Shown here piece by piece: positions 52,941-61,788 of a stretch of DNA of 64,000 bases. The notes under the pieces were generated by a model that ran no database searches, was not told where the DNA came from, and worked only from the letters and a program-made list of their open reading frames with translations. Within the stretch, counting starts at the first letter, position 1; every line of letters begins with the position of its first letter. A program made the position numbers and the translations under genes. Origin of the DNA: CAZHRC01 sp964533865. GTDB lineage: Bacteria; Bacillota; Clostridia; Tissierellales; Peptoniphilaceae. The stretch covers positions 1 through 64,000 of the forward strand of contig CAZHRC010000004.1 of assembly GCA_964533865.1 (NCBI GenBank), in the 5' to 3' direction.

Positions 52941-53360
52941 CTAAAAATCTATGATGTTCAAACCGGTGATCGGATCTTTTTTCCGATCGATAGTCGCGGT
53001 AATCTGCTGGATGAAGATTTCTGACGTGCCAGAGATGTGGCATTCGTTTAAATGGCCGCCGGTGGCTTTTCCTTCTCCATCGGATAAGGTGATATGCAAA
53101 TGAGCGTAGTAGTCTCCGTCCATGGTGGAAATATTGCCTTGAAGAGCGGTGATTTCTCGCTCCCCGACGATGTGGATTTTATGGTAGCGCTGCTCTTCTA
53201 CATTGTAAAGGCCCACCACCGCTTTGTCACAAGCGCCAATACCCGAGACAGAGGCTAGGCGTATGTCTTCTTTAGCGCACACTTCTTCTAAACAAGCCAA
53301 TAACTCTTCACCGCGATCCACTCGTAGGATGACGGTTTGATCAAATCGTTTATAATCCAT
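52941..53360 (-). CDS. DUF296 / PPC-domain protein
   Basis: The ATG at 53360 has AGGAG five bases upstream and gives 139 residues; an in-frame GTG six bases earlier overlaps that site. The fold signature is IRLASVSGIGACDKAVVGLYN and the metal-site block YYAHLHITLSDGEGKATGGHLNE with three histidines (about 86-108). This is the stand-alone PPC/DUF296 domain seen in many bacteria, whose function is not settled. It is co-transcribed with rlmH (10 bp upstream) and the TtcA-like gene. Confidence 0.88.
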   Translation of the reverse strand: MDYKRFDQTVILRVDRGEELLACLEEVCAKEDIRLASVSGIGACDKAVVGLYNVEEQRYHKIHIVGEREITALQGNISTMDGDYYAHLHITLSDGEGKATGGHLNECHISGTSEIFIQQITATIDRKKDPITGLNIIDF

Positions 53361-53370
53361 AGTCACTCCT

Positions 53371-53850
53371 TTATTTGTGATAAGGTTCGTTGTGATTGAT
53401 TTTAAAACAGCGATAAATCTGCTCGAGCAACACTACGCGCATCAATTGGTGGGGAAGGGTCATTTTTGAAAAGCTCAATAATTCCTCTGCCCGAGTTTTA
53501 ACAGCTGTGCTCAAACCGTTGGAACCTCCAATGACAAAAATCACGTGGCTAGTGCCTGACACTTGCACATTTGCCAACCAGCGCGCCAGCCCTTCACTAG
53601 ATTGTTGGCGCCCTTCAATGGCCAAGCACACCACGTGGGCTTTAGGATCGATTTTAGCTAAAATCCTCTCACCTTCTGCTTCCATCGCCTTCGCGATGTC
53701 CTTTGCCGAAGCCTTCAAGCTGAGTTTTTCTTCGGCAAGCTCGGTGATCACCACTGTGGCGTAGCGGCTTAGCCGCTTTCTGTATTCGTCGATGGCCTCT
53801 TTCAAATATGACTCTTTCAGAGAACCGATCGCTAAGATTTCTATTTTCAT
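53371..53850 (-). CDS. rlmH: 23S rRNA (pseudouridine1915-N3)-methyltransferase
   Basis: This 159-residue SPOUT-class methyltransferase acts on the ribosome late in 70S assembly. The knot motif HVIFVIGGSNGLS (about 101-113) and the SAM-binding C-terminal segment LPHQLMRVVLLEQIYRCFKINHNEPYHK (split about 132-159) are diagnostic. The start follows GAGGCGCA. The gene lies 6 bp after the MBL gene, an arrangement common in Firmicutes. Confidence 0.97.
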   Translation of the reverse strand: MKIEILAIGSLKESYLKEAIDEYRKRLSRYATVVITELAEEKLSLKASAKDIAKAMEAEGERILAKIDPKAHVVCLAIEGRQQSSEGLARWLANVQVSGTSHVIFVIGGSNGLSTAVKTRAEELLSFSKMTLPHQLMRVVLLEQIYRCFKINHNEPYHK

Positions 53851-53856
53851 TGCGCC

Positions 53857-54648
53857 TCACTTTAACTCATAGCAAACCGACGGGCTGTAACGTGGTGCAA
53901 TGTCGATGGCCACGTCCCTGCCGGTATCCAATCCCAATCCCAACAAAAACCCGTCCACCGTATCCAAAGCGAGGTTTGGCGTGTTGTTTTCCATTGAGAG
54001 ATGGGCCAGTAGTATTTTCTCTCCTTTGCCTTCCAATACATCGCCCAACGCTCGCGCGGCGTCCTCATTGGACAAGTGCCCGGTTTGGCCAGCCACTCTG
54101 TTTTGCAAACTGACCGGGTAGGGCCCTGTGCGCAACATGTACGGATCGTGGTTGGATTCAAAGAGATACACATCGGAGCCGGCGATGGCTTTTTTGATCG
54201 CAGGATCCACTTGACCCGTATCGGTGAGCACCGAAACCTTGCGACTACCTTCCATAAACACAAACCCCATGGACTCTTTGGAGTCATGGTAGGTTTTTAG
54301 CCCTTGCACGTCCAAATCCTCTAAGCTAAAAGCCTGATCCGATCGCACGACGACAATGTTTTTCTCTTGGATACGCCCGATGGTTTTGTGCATGCCCAAC
54401 CAAGTACCGGCATTGGCGACGATAGGAAGGTTATAGCGCCTCGACAACACGCCCACCCCTTTGGAATGGTCGGAGTGTTCGTGGGTCACGAGTATATAAT
54501 CTAGCTCCTTTGGCTCGACGCCAATCTCTCGAAGCAGTATTTCAATTTGTTTTCCACTCAATCCCGCATCGATTAACACCTTGAGACGAGCGGTTTCTAA
54601 ATAGCTGACATTCCCACTGGAACCGCTGCATAGGGAACAAAAACGCAT
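53857..54648 (-). CDS. MBL-fold hydrolase (WalJ/YycJ-like)
   Basis: This 263-residue metallo-hydrolase has the N-terminal CSLCSGSSGNVSYLET pattern typical of the YycJ/WalJ group, the zinc motif THEHSDHSKG (about 55-64), and further metal histidines in HDPYMLRTGPYP, HLSNEDA and LLAHLSMENNTP. WalJ proteins influence cell-wall division timing, although in their usual setting they lie next to walRK; here the partner is rlmH. The start follows AGGAGGATACATT. Confidence 0.93.
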   Translation of the reverse strand: MRFCSLCSGSSGNVSYLETARLKVLIDAGLSGKQIEILLREIGVEPKELDYILVTHEHSDHSKGVGVLSRRYNLPIVANAGTWLGMHKTIGRIQEKNIVVVRSDQAFSLEDLDVQGLKTYHDSKESMGFVFMEGSRKVSVLTDTGQVDPAIKKAIAGSDVYLFESNHDPYMLRTGPYPVSLQNRVAGQTGHLSNEDAARALGDVLEGKGEKILLAHLSMENNTPNLALDTVDGFLLGLGLDTGRDVAIDIAPRYSPSVCYELK

Positions 54649-54744
54649 AATGTATCCTCCTGATTTCCATTATAGCATTTATCGGGACACCTCGCCCTTT
54701 TACCATCTATTTTTCCCAAAAAACCCGTGATGTTCAAATGTCCA

Positions 54745-54772
54745 TGCAAAGAAGCGGTTAATAGTATATAAT
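54745..54772 (+). promoter_or_regulatory. Promoter for the divergent-PAP2 gene
   Basis: TGCAAA (54745-54750) and TATAAT (54767-54772) are separated by 16 bp, giving a leader of about 70 nt with a small AGACC/GGTCT hairpin before the start codon. Confidence 0.45.
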
Positions 54773-54845
54773 AAATCTTAAGCACTTACCAGAGACCTTT
54801 TGGGGGTTCAATCAGGTCTACGGATATTTCCAAGAAGGAGGATTT

Positions 54846-55274
54846 ATGCAGCTAATCCTTGTTTCAGCTGTCGCCTGGGCCATTGCTCAGATCACAAAAC
54901 TCGTCATCGAGTACATACGCACAAAAAAAATCAACCTTTACATTATGTTTGCCTCAGGTGGCATGCCCAGTTCCCACTCTTCCTTTGTGGTGAGCTTGGC
55001 AACCCAAGTCGGCCTTATCGAAGGGTTTAACTCCACTTTATTTGCTTTGAGCTTAGGATTTTCCCTCATCGTCATCTACGATGCGGCAGGGGTTCGCCAC
55101 GCCGTTGGCGTTCAAGCTCGCATGCTCAATCAAATCATCGACGACTACTACGCCAAGAAAACCGTCAATGACTACAAGGTCAAAGAAATCCTCGGCCACA
55201 CCCCACTTCAAGTCTTCGCCGGTATTTTGTTGGGAATCGCCGTTGGGTATATCGGCTATCAACTCTCAATGTAA
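54846..55274 (+). CDS. Divergent PAP2-family membrane protein
   Basis: This 142-residue membrane protein has about four helices. The segment ASGGMPSSHSSFVVSLATQVG (split 38-58) holds the PSSHS motif of the PAP2 phosphatase superfamily, and GVRHAVGVQARMLNQI follows. The catalytic arginine lysine motif of classical PAP2 enzymes is incomplete, as usual for this DUF212 group, whose substrate is unknown. AAGGAGGATTT precedes the ATG. Confidence 0.9.
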   Translation: MQLILVSAVAWAIAQITKLVIEYIRTKKINLYIMFASGGMPSSHSSFVVSLATQVGLIEGFNSTLFALSLGFSLIVIYDAAGVRHAVGVQARMLNQIIDDYYAKKTVNDYKVKEILGHTPLQVFAGILLGIAVGYIGYQLSM

Positions 55275-55313
55275 TGCCACGTGAAAGGGTATCGCCAAAA
55301 TCCTGTGGACTTA

Positions 55314-55342
55314 TTGCATTTTTCGAAAACTTCCTATATAAT
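55314..55342 (+). promoter_or_regulatory. Promoter of the riboswitch-controlled ATPase gene
   Basis: TTGCAT (55314-55319) and TATAAT (55337-55342) are separated by 17 bp, just upstream of the first conserved block of the manganese riboswitch, so transcription would begin at its 5' edge. Confidence 0.7.
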
Positions 55343-55343
55343 G

Positions 55344-55422
55344 AGGTCAAGCGAAGGGGAGTAGCACATTACTTAGTCGTCAATACGGATTAACATCCCG
55401 GCTAAGTACCCACTGGGAGCAA
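55344..55422 (+). ncRNA. yybP-ykoY manganese riboswitch
   Basis: The conserved blocks of this class occur in order: AGCGAAGGGGAGTAGC, then GTCGTCAATACGGA, CATCCCGGCTAAG and CTGGGAGCAAGACCTTT. In this class Mn2+ binding favours expression of the gene downstream. The 3' end overlaps the left arm of a perfect terminator hairpin, so the expression platform is transcriptional: with metal bound the terminator should be prevented. It controls the P-type ATPase gene 74 bp downstream. Confidence 0.9.
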
Positions 55423-55462
55423 GACCTTTGTTTAGGAATTTCCTAAACAAAGGTCTTTTTTG
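55422..55462 (+). terminator. Riboswitch expression-platform terminator
   Basis: AGACCTTTGTTTAGGAA and TTCCTAAACAAAGGTCT form a 17-bp perfect stem followed by TTTTTT. The left arm shares bases with the last riboswitch block, as expected for a metal-dependent read-through switch. Confidence 0.92.
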
Positions 55463-55495
55463 ATAGATTAATTAACACTTAGGAGGAATGTACTA

Positions 55496-58201
55496 ATGGA
55501 ATGGTATCAAAAAGATGCCGCCACTCTTAGCCAAGAGCTTTCCACAGATGCCCATAAAGGCCTCACTGGGGAACAAGTGACCAAAAAACTTGAAGAGTAC
55601 GGCAAAAACGAACTCGCAGCCCAAGAAAAGAAACCGTTCATCACAAAACTCGCCGAACAGTTTATGGACCCGATGGTTATTATACTTATTGTCGCAGCGG
55701 TATTGTCGGGAATCCTCGGCGACTGGGTCGAAGCGATCATCATTATCGCCATCGTCATCATCAACGCTGCACTTGGCCTTTATCAAGAAGGTAAAGCTGA
55801 AGAGGCTATCGCCGCCCTTCAAAAAATGTCATCGCCCGAGGCAAAAGTCATCCGAGATGGCAAACTGGTCACCGTCCCATCCACAGAACTGGTTCCTGGC
55901 GATGTGATCGAGCTTGAAACAGGCGACATCGTCCCTGCGGATCTGCGCTTAGTCGAGAGTTCCAACATGCAAATCGACGAGTCCTCCTTGACTGGAGAAT
56001 CCGTCGCCGTTGAAAAAGACGCTTCCATCGTCTACGATGGCATCATGGAAATCGGCGACCGTGAAAACACCGCCTACAGTTCCACCATCGTGACTTATGG
56101 CCGCGGAAAAGGTATCGTCATCGAAACGGGCCACGAAACAGAAATCGGGAAAATCGCCACGACCATCTCCTCTTTCGAAGACGAAGCAACACCCCTTCAA
56201 AAGAAACTGGCTGGATTGTCCAAGGTCCTTGGGATACTCGTCGTTTCCGTCGCCATTATCGTCTTTGCCGTAGGTTTACTGCGCGGAATGCCCCTTCTCG
56301 AAGTGTTCATGGTCGCCGTCTCTCTTGCCGTCGCCGCTATTCCAGAGGGAATGACCGCCATCGTCACTATCGTTCTTTCTTTAGGCATGAACCGCATGGC
56401 AGCGAAAAACGCCATCGTCAAAAAACTGTTGGCCGTGGAAACACTGGGTACCACTACAGTGATTTGTTCTGATAAAACCGGCACCTTGACTCAAAACGAA
56501 ATGACCGTCACCAAAGCCTACGTCGATGACAAAGATCTTGAAGTCACAGGCACAGGCTATGCGCCCATCGGTGATATCACCATCGGCGGCAATCCCGTCG
56601 ATAAAGACGAGCTAAAAGGACTCTACACCCTGATGAGCATCGCTACCTTAGCAGGAGATGCAAACATCGTCGAAGAAGAAGGCCTTTACAAATGTCAGGG
56701 CGATCCTACGGAAGGCGCTCTCGTCACATTTGCTGGAAAACTCGGCATACAAAAAGACGAACACAATGCCTCCTATCCGCGAATCGAAGAGATTCCTTTC
56801 GATTCCGATCGCAAAATGATGTCCACCTTCCACGACAACTTCATCCCTAAAAAAATCGTCTCCTTTACCAAAGGCGCTCCTGACATCATTATCGATCGCT
56901 GTACAAAGATGATGATCGACGGCAACATCGTGGATATGACCCCTGAACTCAAGAAAAAAGCCCTCGCTAAAAACAGCGAACTGGCTCGTCAAGCCCTTAG
57001 GGTTCTCGCTTACGCTTTCCGCGCACACGACGAGCTTCCAGGGAAAGATAAACGCAACTCGGATCACGTGGAAAACAACATGGTCTTTGTCGGACTAACC
57101 GGCATGATCGACCCACCGCGTCCAGAAGTCAAAGCGGCCATCGCCGAATGTAAACAAGCCGGCATCGAAGTCAAAATGATCACTGGCGACTATTTAGAAA
57201 CGGCCTTTGCCATCGGTAAAGACCTGGGCATCGCCGTCAACGAAGACGAAGCCATCATGGGTAAAGAACTCAATACCATGACCGATCAACAAATCCGCGA
57301 CGTGGTCGCGCACAAAAATATTTTTGCTCGCGTCTCACCTCAAAACAAGGTGCAAATCGTCACCGCACTCAAAGACAACGGCCACATTGTCGCCATGACA
57401 GGCGATGGGGTCAACGATGCGCCTGCGATTAAAAAAGCCGACATCGGCATCGCCATGGGTATCACCGGAACCGACGTCGCAAAGAACACCGCAGAAGTTA
57501 TTTTGACAGATGACAACTTTGCCACCATCGTCCACGCCGTTGAAGAAGGTCGTATCATCTACTCCAACATCAAGAAATTCGTAGCGTTTCTACTCAGCTG
57601 TAACATCGGGGAAGTTCTCGTCATCTTCATCCCCATGCTCCTCGGCTGGGGAACTCCACTGTCTCCGATTCAACTGTTGTGGTTAAACCTCGTCACCGAC
57701 TCCTTCCCAGCTCTAGCTCTAGGCATGGAACAAGGTGAAGAAGACATTATGGAACAAAACCCGAGAGATCCGCAAGAGCCGATTATCGATCCCGATATCC
57801 GTGGCAACATTATCGTTCAAGCCATCGCTATCACCCTCTCGGTTCTTATCGCCTACTACCTCGGTCGCACCGTGTTCTTCCCAGGCACAGACTCCCACTC
57901 CATCATGGGACAAGAGACCATGGCATTTACCACTTTGGTCTTTGCAGAGCTGTTTAGAGCTTACTCTTCTCGAAGCACAAAGTACACCCTTGCTCATATC
58001 GGCGTATTCTCAAACCCGACAATGAACAAAGCGGTCCTCGCTTCCACAGCGTTGATGCTCCTCGTCCTCTTCGTACCGGGTCTTCAAGATCTGTTCGATG
58101 TGGTACCACTGCCAATGGGCGCATGGGGAGTCGTCTTGGTTTGCATGTTCATCCCATTGATCTTCTCAGAAGTTTATAAAGCGATTCGCCTTAAAAAATA
58201 A
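55496..58201 (+). CDS. P-type cation ATPase (PMCA/SERCA-like, probably Mn2+ or Ca2+ efflux)
   Basis: This 901-residue P2-type ATPase has ten membrane helices. The TGES actuator motif is SSLTGESVAV near 163, the phosphorylation motif CSDKTGTLTQNEM near 323, and the hinge TGDGVNDAPAIKKADIGIAMG near 635. The PEGMTAIVTIVLSLGMNRMA block in helix 4 belongs to Ca2+-type pumps. Because the gene lies under a manganese riboswitch, Mn2+ extrusion is a strong alternative to Ca2+. AGGAGG lies nine bases before the ATG. Confidence 0.95.
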   Translation: MEWYQKDAATLSQELSTDAHKGLTGEQVTKKLEEYGKNELAAQEKKPFITKLAEQFMDPMVIILIVAAVLSGILGDWVEAIIIIAIVIINAALGLYQEGKAEEAIAALQKMSSPEAKVIRDGKLVTVPSTELVPGDVIELETGDIVPADLRLVESSNMQIDESSLTGESVAVEKDASIVYDGIMEIGDRENTAYSSTIVTYGRGKGIVIETGHETEIGKIATTISSFEDEATPLQKKLAGLSKVLGILVVSVAIIVFAVGLLRGMPLLEVFMVAVSLAVAAIPEGMTAIVTIVLSLGMNRMAAKNAIVKKLLAVETLGTTTVICSDKTGTLTQNEMTVTKAYVDDKDLEVTGTGYAPIGDITIGGNPVDKDELKGLYTLMSIATLAGDANIVEEEGLYKCQGDPTEGALVTFAGKLGIQKDEHNASYPRIEEIPFDSDRKMMSTFHDNFIPKKIVSFTKGAPDIIIDRCTKMMIDGNIVDMTPELKKKALAKNSELARQALRVLAYAFRAHDELPGKDKRNSDHVENNMVFVGLTGMIDPPRPEVKAAIAECKQAGIEVKMITGDYLETAFAIGKDLGIAVNEDEAIMGKELNTMTDQQIRDVVAHKNIFARVSPQNKVQIVTALKDNGHIVAMTGDGVNDAPAIKKADIGIAMGITGTDVAKNTAEVILTDDNFATIVHAVEEGRIIYSNIKKFVAFLLSCNIGEVLVIFIPMLLGWGTPLSPIQLLWLNLVTDSFPALALGMEQGEEDIMEQNPRDPQEPIIDPDIRGNIIVQAIAITLSVLIAYYLGRTVFFPGTDSHSIMGQETMAFTTLVFAELFRAYSSRSTKYTLAHIGVFSNPTMNKAVLASTALMLLVLFVPGLQDLFDVVPLPMGAWGVVLVCMFIPLIFSEVYKAIRLKK

Positions 58202-58206
58202 AAAAC

Positions 58207-58247
58207 AAACCGGCAGCCATAAACAGGTGTTTATGGCTGCCGGTTTT
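58207..58247 (+). terminator. Terminator after the P-type ATPase
   Basis: AAACCGGCAGCCATAAACA and TGTTTATGGCTGCCGGTTT form an almost perfect 18-19 bp stem followed by TTTTAT. The rest of the gap up to 58475 shows nothing I can identify, and AT content rises from here to the end of the window. Confidence 0.92.
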
Positions 58248-58475
58248 TATCCATGAGGCAATAGCGTGGGAGCTTAGAACCTCAATCCATTTCATCACGC
58301 GTAACATCCCAATCAGTATGCGCATCAAAACCCACCGAAAAGTCTTGGAAAGAAAAGAAGAACCTCGTATTGTCGATAACGTTGAATGAATGGTAGTGTA
58401 TATCTAAGCAAGCAACCTCTTCCTTTGAAAAAATCATTCTTTTATTAGGTGATAATATTATGAATGCTCCAAGTA

Positions 58476-59126
58476 CTATGCTGTTTCCACTTCCACCGGG
58501 ACCACTTTTTGATCATCGATCATAAAAACTAAATCCGCTGTATGAAAGGCTGTTTCGTCATGACTCGTAAAAATAATAGTGGCATTAGGATGATCTTTTT
58601 TGTATTCGAGTATTAAATTTGCAGCCAACTTTCGGCTGGTGTTATCTAAGGCATCGAAGGGCTCATCGAGGATAAGATATTGAGGTTCATCCATAAAAGC
58701 TTGGATGATCCGAAGTTTTTGTCGCATACCTTGGGAATAGTGACGATACGTCTTATTGAGATCGTCTGTACTCAATTTAAGCCCATCCGCAAGCTTTAAG
58801 ATGTCCTGGTCCGTTGCCTTTTTTCGGATATCTGCAAGATAGTTTAGATTTTCCCATCCCGTCCATCCTTTCATAAATTCAGGTGCGTTAATGAACAGCC
58901 CCGCATTGGGAATGAAGTCACAGTCTTTCCCTAGCAATGCCCCATCGATTCGGATCTCGCCTGTTGTCGGTTTCGAATACCCGCTAATGAGTCGAAGAAA
59001 CACACTTTTGCCTGAACCGTTGACGCCTTTGATATAAGCGATGCTGCCATCTGGAATTTCAATCGTCACATCGGTAAATACCCGCTGGTGTTTAAACTGC
59101 TTTCCAAGATGCGTTAAAGTTATCAT
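58476..59126 (-). CDS. ABC transporter ATP-binding protein of the peptide cluster
   Basis: This 216-residue ATPase has Walker A GVNGSGKSVFLRL (about 35-47), a signature loop YSQGMRQKLRI and Walker B YLILDEPFDALD, then the switch region FTSHDETAF. The ATPase is the last of a four-gene set with three membrane proteins and a secreted peptide upstream. It starts in a TAATG overlap with the preceding permease. Such sets secrete or give immunity to small peptides in Firmicutes; the direction of transport is not shown by sequence. Confidence 0.93.
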   Translation of the reverse strand: MITLTHLGKQFKHQRVFTDVTIEIPDGSIAYIKGVNGSGKSVFLRLISGYSKPTTGEIRIDGALLGKDCDFIPNAGLFINAPEFMKGWTGWENLNYLADIRKKATDQDILKLADGLKLSTDDLNKTYRHYSQGMRQKLRIIQAFMDEPQYLILDEPFDALDNTSRKLAANLILEYKKDHPNATIIFTSHDETAFHTADLVFMIDDQKVVPVEVETA

Positions 59127-59815
59127 TAGTATTCACTCCTTTTTTTCTCCTGTCTATAGAGACCTATGCACAATCCAACGATCACCACGGTATTGATACC
59201 TAAAGCGATGATGCTTTGGGATACTATCGAATTGAAGGTGATGATATGGGTGCCTGCTAAAACATCGACAAGGACGATCCCCATCATCGCACTCAAGATG
59301 ATCCATAACCCGGAAGAACGATCGCGATGCACGGCTAAATACTCGTGAATTAACAACAAGATGTATAAAATTGTGCCGTATTTCATAAGATTGATTTCCA
59401 ATAACCCGATTGTCGAGATGAAATGTGCGACGTCGCCTTTTGAAGAAATGATCCCTGTTACGATGAGGACGACACCATTGATGTAGAGGATCTTTTTTCC
59501 GATGATTTTCCCAATACTTCCCATCTGCTGAATCAGGACGCGTTTTTTGCTGCTCCGATATAAGATCATTTGAAAGAATGAAGCATTCTCTGTGACTTCG
59601 CGGATGGAATCGTAAAGGATGAGCACGATCAGGAGAAGAAAAGGTCCGATGTGCATGGGATGGTAAGGGATCAATCGATAAGTGGTAAACTGTGTGAGAT
59701 CCAAAAACATGAGCCCTTGAAGCGCGTCTGGAGTGAGTTTTTCTCCCACTATTCCGCTAATATTGACGGCATTGATGACTAGGGTGATGACAGCAGCTAC
59801 ATCGTAGTTAATCAT
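59126..59815 (-). CDS. ABC transporter membrane protein, 229 residues
   Basis: This protein has six hydrophobic segments and no recognisable motif; I cannot assign a family by sequence alone. Its start overlaps the end of the upstream gene by 8 bp and its stop overlaps the start of the ATPase gene, so it is translated as part of the transporter unit. It probably provides part of the membrane channel with the two other membrane proteins. Confidence 0.75.
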   Translation of the reverse strand: MINYDVAAVITLVINAVNISGIVGEKLTPDALQGLMFLDLTQFTTYRLIPYHPMHIGPFLLLIVLILYDSIREVTENASFFQMILYRSSKKRVLIQQMGSIGKIIGKKILYINGVVLIVTGIISSKGDVAHFISTIGLLEINLMKYGTILYILLLIHEYLAVHRDRSSGLWIILSAMMGIVLVDVLAGTHIITFNSIVSQSIIALGINTVVIVGLCIGLYRQEKKRSEY

Positions 59816-60497
59816 GATTGCTTTTTCCTTTAATGAAAGCGAAGAACCCTATTGGCAATGTCCAGATGAGGATGGAGAGCATAAATGCAAGAAGGTGATC
59901 TCGATGAAATGCAGTGGTGATTGGCATTTCCCCAGGGACGACAAAGTCGTATTGTTTAAATTCTCTGAAGAATGCGATAAAAGGATTCAAAAGAGTGCTG
60001 CTATCACTATAGATAAATCCGATAAGCGCCCAGCTTATGAAAAGTAGCAACACGATGTATGAGGTAAAGGCGAGTTTTGTGTAGCGATATACAAGAATAA
60101 GGTAAAGATTGAACAAGGCAAGAAGTAGAAAAAAAGCGACAGTATAGATAGCCAAAGGATACCAGATCCCTTCGACTCTTAAAGTCGACAAGACGATCCC
60201 GTAGATGAAACTCACCCCTAGGGCAAAGCGAGCATTGTTGCACAGAATTTCTTTGATATGCCACCAGATTACCGCCTTTCGATTTGCCAATCGATGTGTG
60301 ATCAAGGATGTGATTTCAAAGCGTTCTGTCATATAAGAGAATCCCACGATGAAAGACAACAAGATGCCGTAAATGGTTGCGATCATCATGCGCACAGTGA
60401 CTTCTTGTATGGGGATGATATAAGCAAGGATGACATTGGGCAAGGTGACGATTGCTACTCGTATGCCATAAGCCCGCCACGGACTATATTTCTTCAC
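59808..60497 (-). CDS. ABC transporter membrane protein, 229 residues (GTG start)
   Basis: The start is best placed at GTG 60497 after AGGAGAAAGGGTA, giving 229 residues; a longer frame would begin deeper in the previous gene. The protein has six hydrophobic segments with a basic N-terminus (KKYSPWRAYGIR) and ends GKSNHD. I do not recognise its family. It overlaps its upstream neighbour by 14 bp and the downstream one by 8 bp. Confidence 0.72.
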   Translation of the reverse strand: MKKYSPWRAYGIRVAIVTLPNVILAYIIPIQEVTVRMMIATIYGILLSFIVGFSYMTERFEITSLITHRLANRKAVIWWHIKEILCNNARFALGVSFIYGIVLSTLRVEGIWYPLAIYTVAFFLLLALFNLYLILVYRYTKLAFTSYIVLLLFISWALIGFIYSDSSTLLNPFIAFFREFKQYDFVVPGEMPITTAFHRDHLLAFMLSILIWTLPIGFFAFIKGKSNHD

Positions 60498-61341
60498 TAC
60501 CCTTTCTCCTTTCCAATACACCAATCCCGATGGCCAGTGGCAATGAATTGACCACGAGGATTAACGTTGTGTTTAAAGACTGAAAATCACCACTTGACAT
60601 AATGACCGCAGGGTTAGTATAGAGATACCAATCAGGGTTGATTTGATACAGTGCAATGGCAATCATCACCCATCCGTAATAATACAGAAGCGGCACTAAG
60701 GGTGCCAGTTTTGGTCGATGGCTTAGAGTGGTTATCCCTATGGCGAATACGCTATAGATAAAGGGCAGGTATAAAAAGCGAAGGATCCCTTCGAGCACCG
60801 TGTAGAGATACCGATGATCAGAGTAAAATGACGAACCAAACCAATCGGTAAAAAGGGGGCGGGTGACGGATTCCTCAATTCTACCTTGAGCGATGAGCCA
60901 TACAAAACCGTAGTAGAACAAAAATCCAATGAATGAACCCCCTGCCACAGTCGCGGCTTGAGCTATTGTCTTTTGATAAAGAAATGTACCATATCGTTTT
61001 CCTCTAGGCATTTCCAATTGGTAGATGCTCTCCCATTTCCCAAGAAATAACACCGCTGCTAATGTTCCAAAAAAGGGCAATAATAGCTGAAAAATCGCTG
61101 TTCCAAAGATGATCTCTGAATCAAAACTCCAAGCCGATTGTGTGATCCCTTTCCACAAATAATCAAAGGCATTGTGATAAAGTGTGTCATCTACCGTATA
61201 CATCCGGTATTGTTCACTGGTTAAATACTGAACAAACCCATGGAGTTGTGGGCCAAACACGCTTAAAACCATGATGATAAAAACAACTATGGCTATGATT
61301 AACATAGATGTAATCTCATAACCCAGTTTATCTCGTTTCAT
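60484..61341 (-). CDS. ABC transporter membrane protein, 285 residues
   Basis: This integral membrane protein has about seven hydrophobic segments and a Lys-rich N-terminus. The large extracytoplasmic loop after the first helix (residues 34-80, starting HGFVQYLTSEQYRMY) and the overall layout resemble DUF2705-type permeases found beside secreted peptides in Bacillus. This is a weak resemblance seen by eye. The start follows AAGGAGGGGTT. A strong hairpin separates it from the peptide gene. Confidence 0.7.
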   Translation of the reverse strand: MKRDKLGYEITSMLIIAIVVFIIMVLSVFGPQLHGFVQYLTSEQYRMYTVDDTLYHNAFDYLWKGITQSAWSFDSEIIFGTAIFQLLLPFFGTLAAVLFLGKWESIYQLEMPRGKRYGTFLYQKTIAQAATVAGGSFIGFLFYYGFVWLIAQGRIEESVTRPLFTDWFGSSFYSDHRYLYTVLEGILRFLYLPFIYSVFAIGITTLSHRPKLAPLVPLLYYYGWVMIAIALYQINPDWYLYTNPAVIMSSGDFQSLNTTLILVVNSLPLAIGIGVLERRKGSEEI

Positions 61342-61359
61342 AACCCCTCCTTGTTAGAT

Positions 61360-61395
61360 GAAGCACTAGGGGAGAGTTTCTCTCCCCTAGTCTTC
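61360..61395 (-). other. Strong hairpin between peptide gene and ABC genes
   Basis: GAAG plus ACTAGGGGAGA pair with TCTCCCCTAGT plus CTTC (15 bp, one unpaired C) around GTTTC. On the minus strand no U-tract follows. It could attenuate transcription or protect the peptide message, giving more peptide than transporter. On the plus strand a T-run follows, but no plus-strand gene ends here. Confidence 0.7.
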
Positions 61396-61404
61396 GTTTT
61401 TTAT

Positions 61405-61788
61405 TTATTGATTCCAAGTGCCTTTGACATATGTCGAAGGATTTCCTACATGCTCACGACGAGCTGCTAAATGAACCCTATCGCCATTTTTTAAATTTGT
61501 GATGAATCTCGCATCTGCTAAATGATCGAGAAGAGTTTGTCCGACTCGCGTCGTCCCACGATAGACACCAAACCACATTTTATGATTTGAATAGTCTGAA
61601 CTCGTCCAGTTTACATAGGAATACTTATAGTTGCCATATCTTGTTATGCGATCTGAGACTTTTTTATAACTCGTCCCTGCAGAACCAGCAAATGAAGCTG
61701 CCTTGGTGTTGACGGGTTGTATTATGAAGCAAAACAATAGTACCCATGCTAATGTGATAACGATTTTCTTGTAACTCTTAGTTTTCTT
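61405..61788 (-). CDS. Small secreted peptide (bacteriocin-like layout), AAG at the expected start
   Basis: The frame encodes a signal-peptide protein of 127 residues if read from 61788: a KKTKSYKK basic start, a hydrophobic core and a cleavage site near NTKA-AS. AGGAGG lies at 61800-61795, six bases before an AAG codon where ATG is expected. The first standard start, TTG 61737, falls inside the signal peptide and has no ribosome site. The mature part is rich in Tyr, Trp and Arg, has no cysteine and ends YVKGTWNQ; by size, composition and position it resembles DUF2712/lactococcin-972-like peptides. It may be a silenced gene, use a non-standard start, or reflect a base error. Confidence 0.65.
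   Translation of the reverse strand, partial: KKTKSYKKIVITLAWVLLFCFIIQPVNTKAASFAGSAGTSYKKVSDRITRYGNYKYSYVNWTSSDYSNHKMWFGVYRGTTRVGQTLLDHLADARFITNLKNGDRVHLAARREHVGNPSTYVKGTWNQ

Noticed and set aside
52930..53043. N-terminal extension of the TtcA-like protein
   Set aside because: The extra 37 residues are read out of frame within the DUF296 gene and look non-coding; GGAGG before TTG 52932 marks the start.
54800..54830. Possible tRNA-like GGTTCAATC segment
   Set aside because: It has the look of a T-loop but no acceptor, D or anticodon stems can be formed around it.
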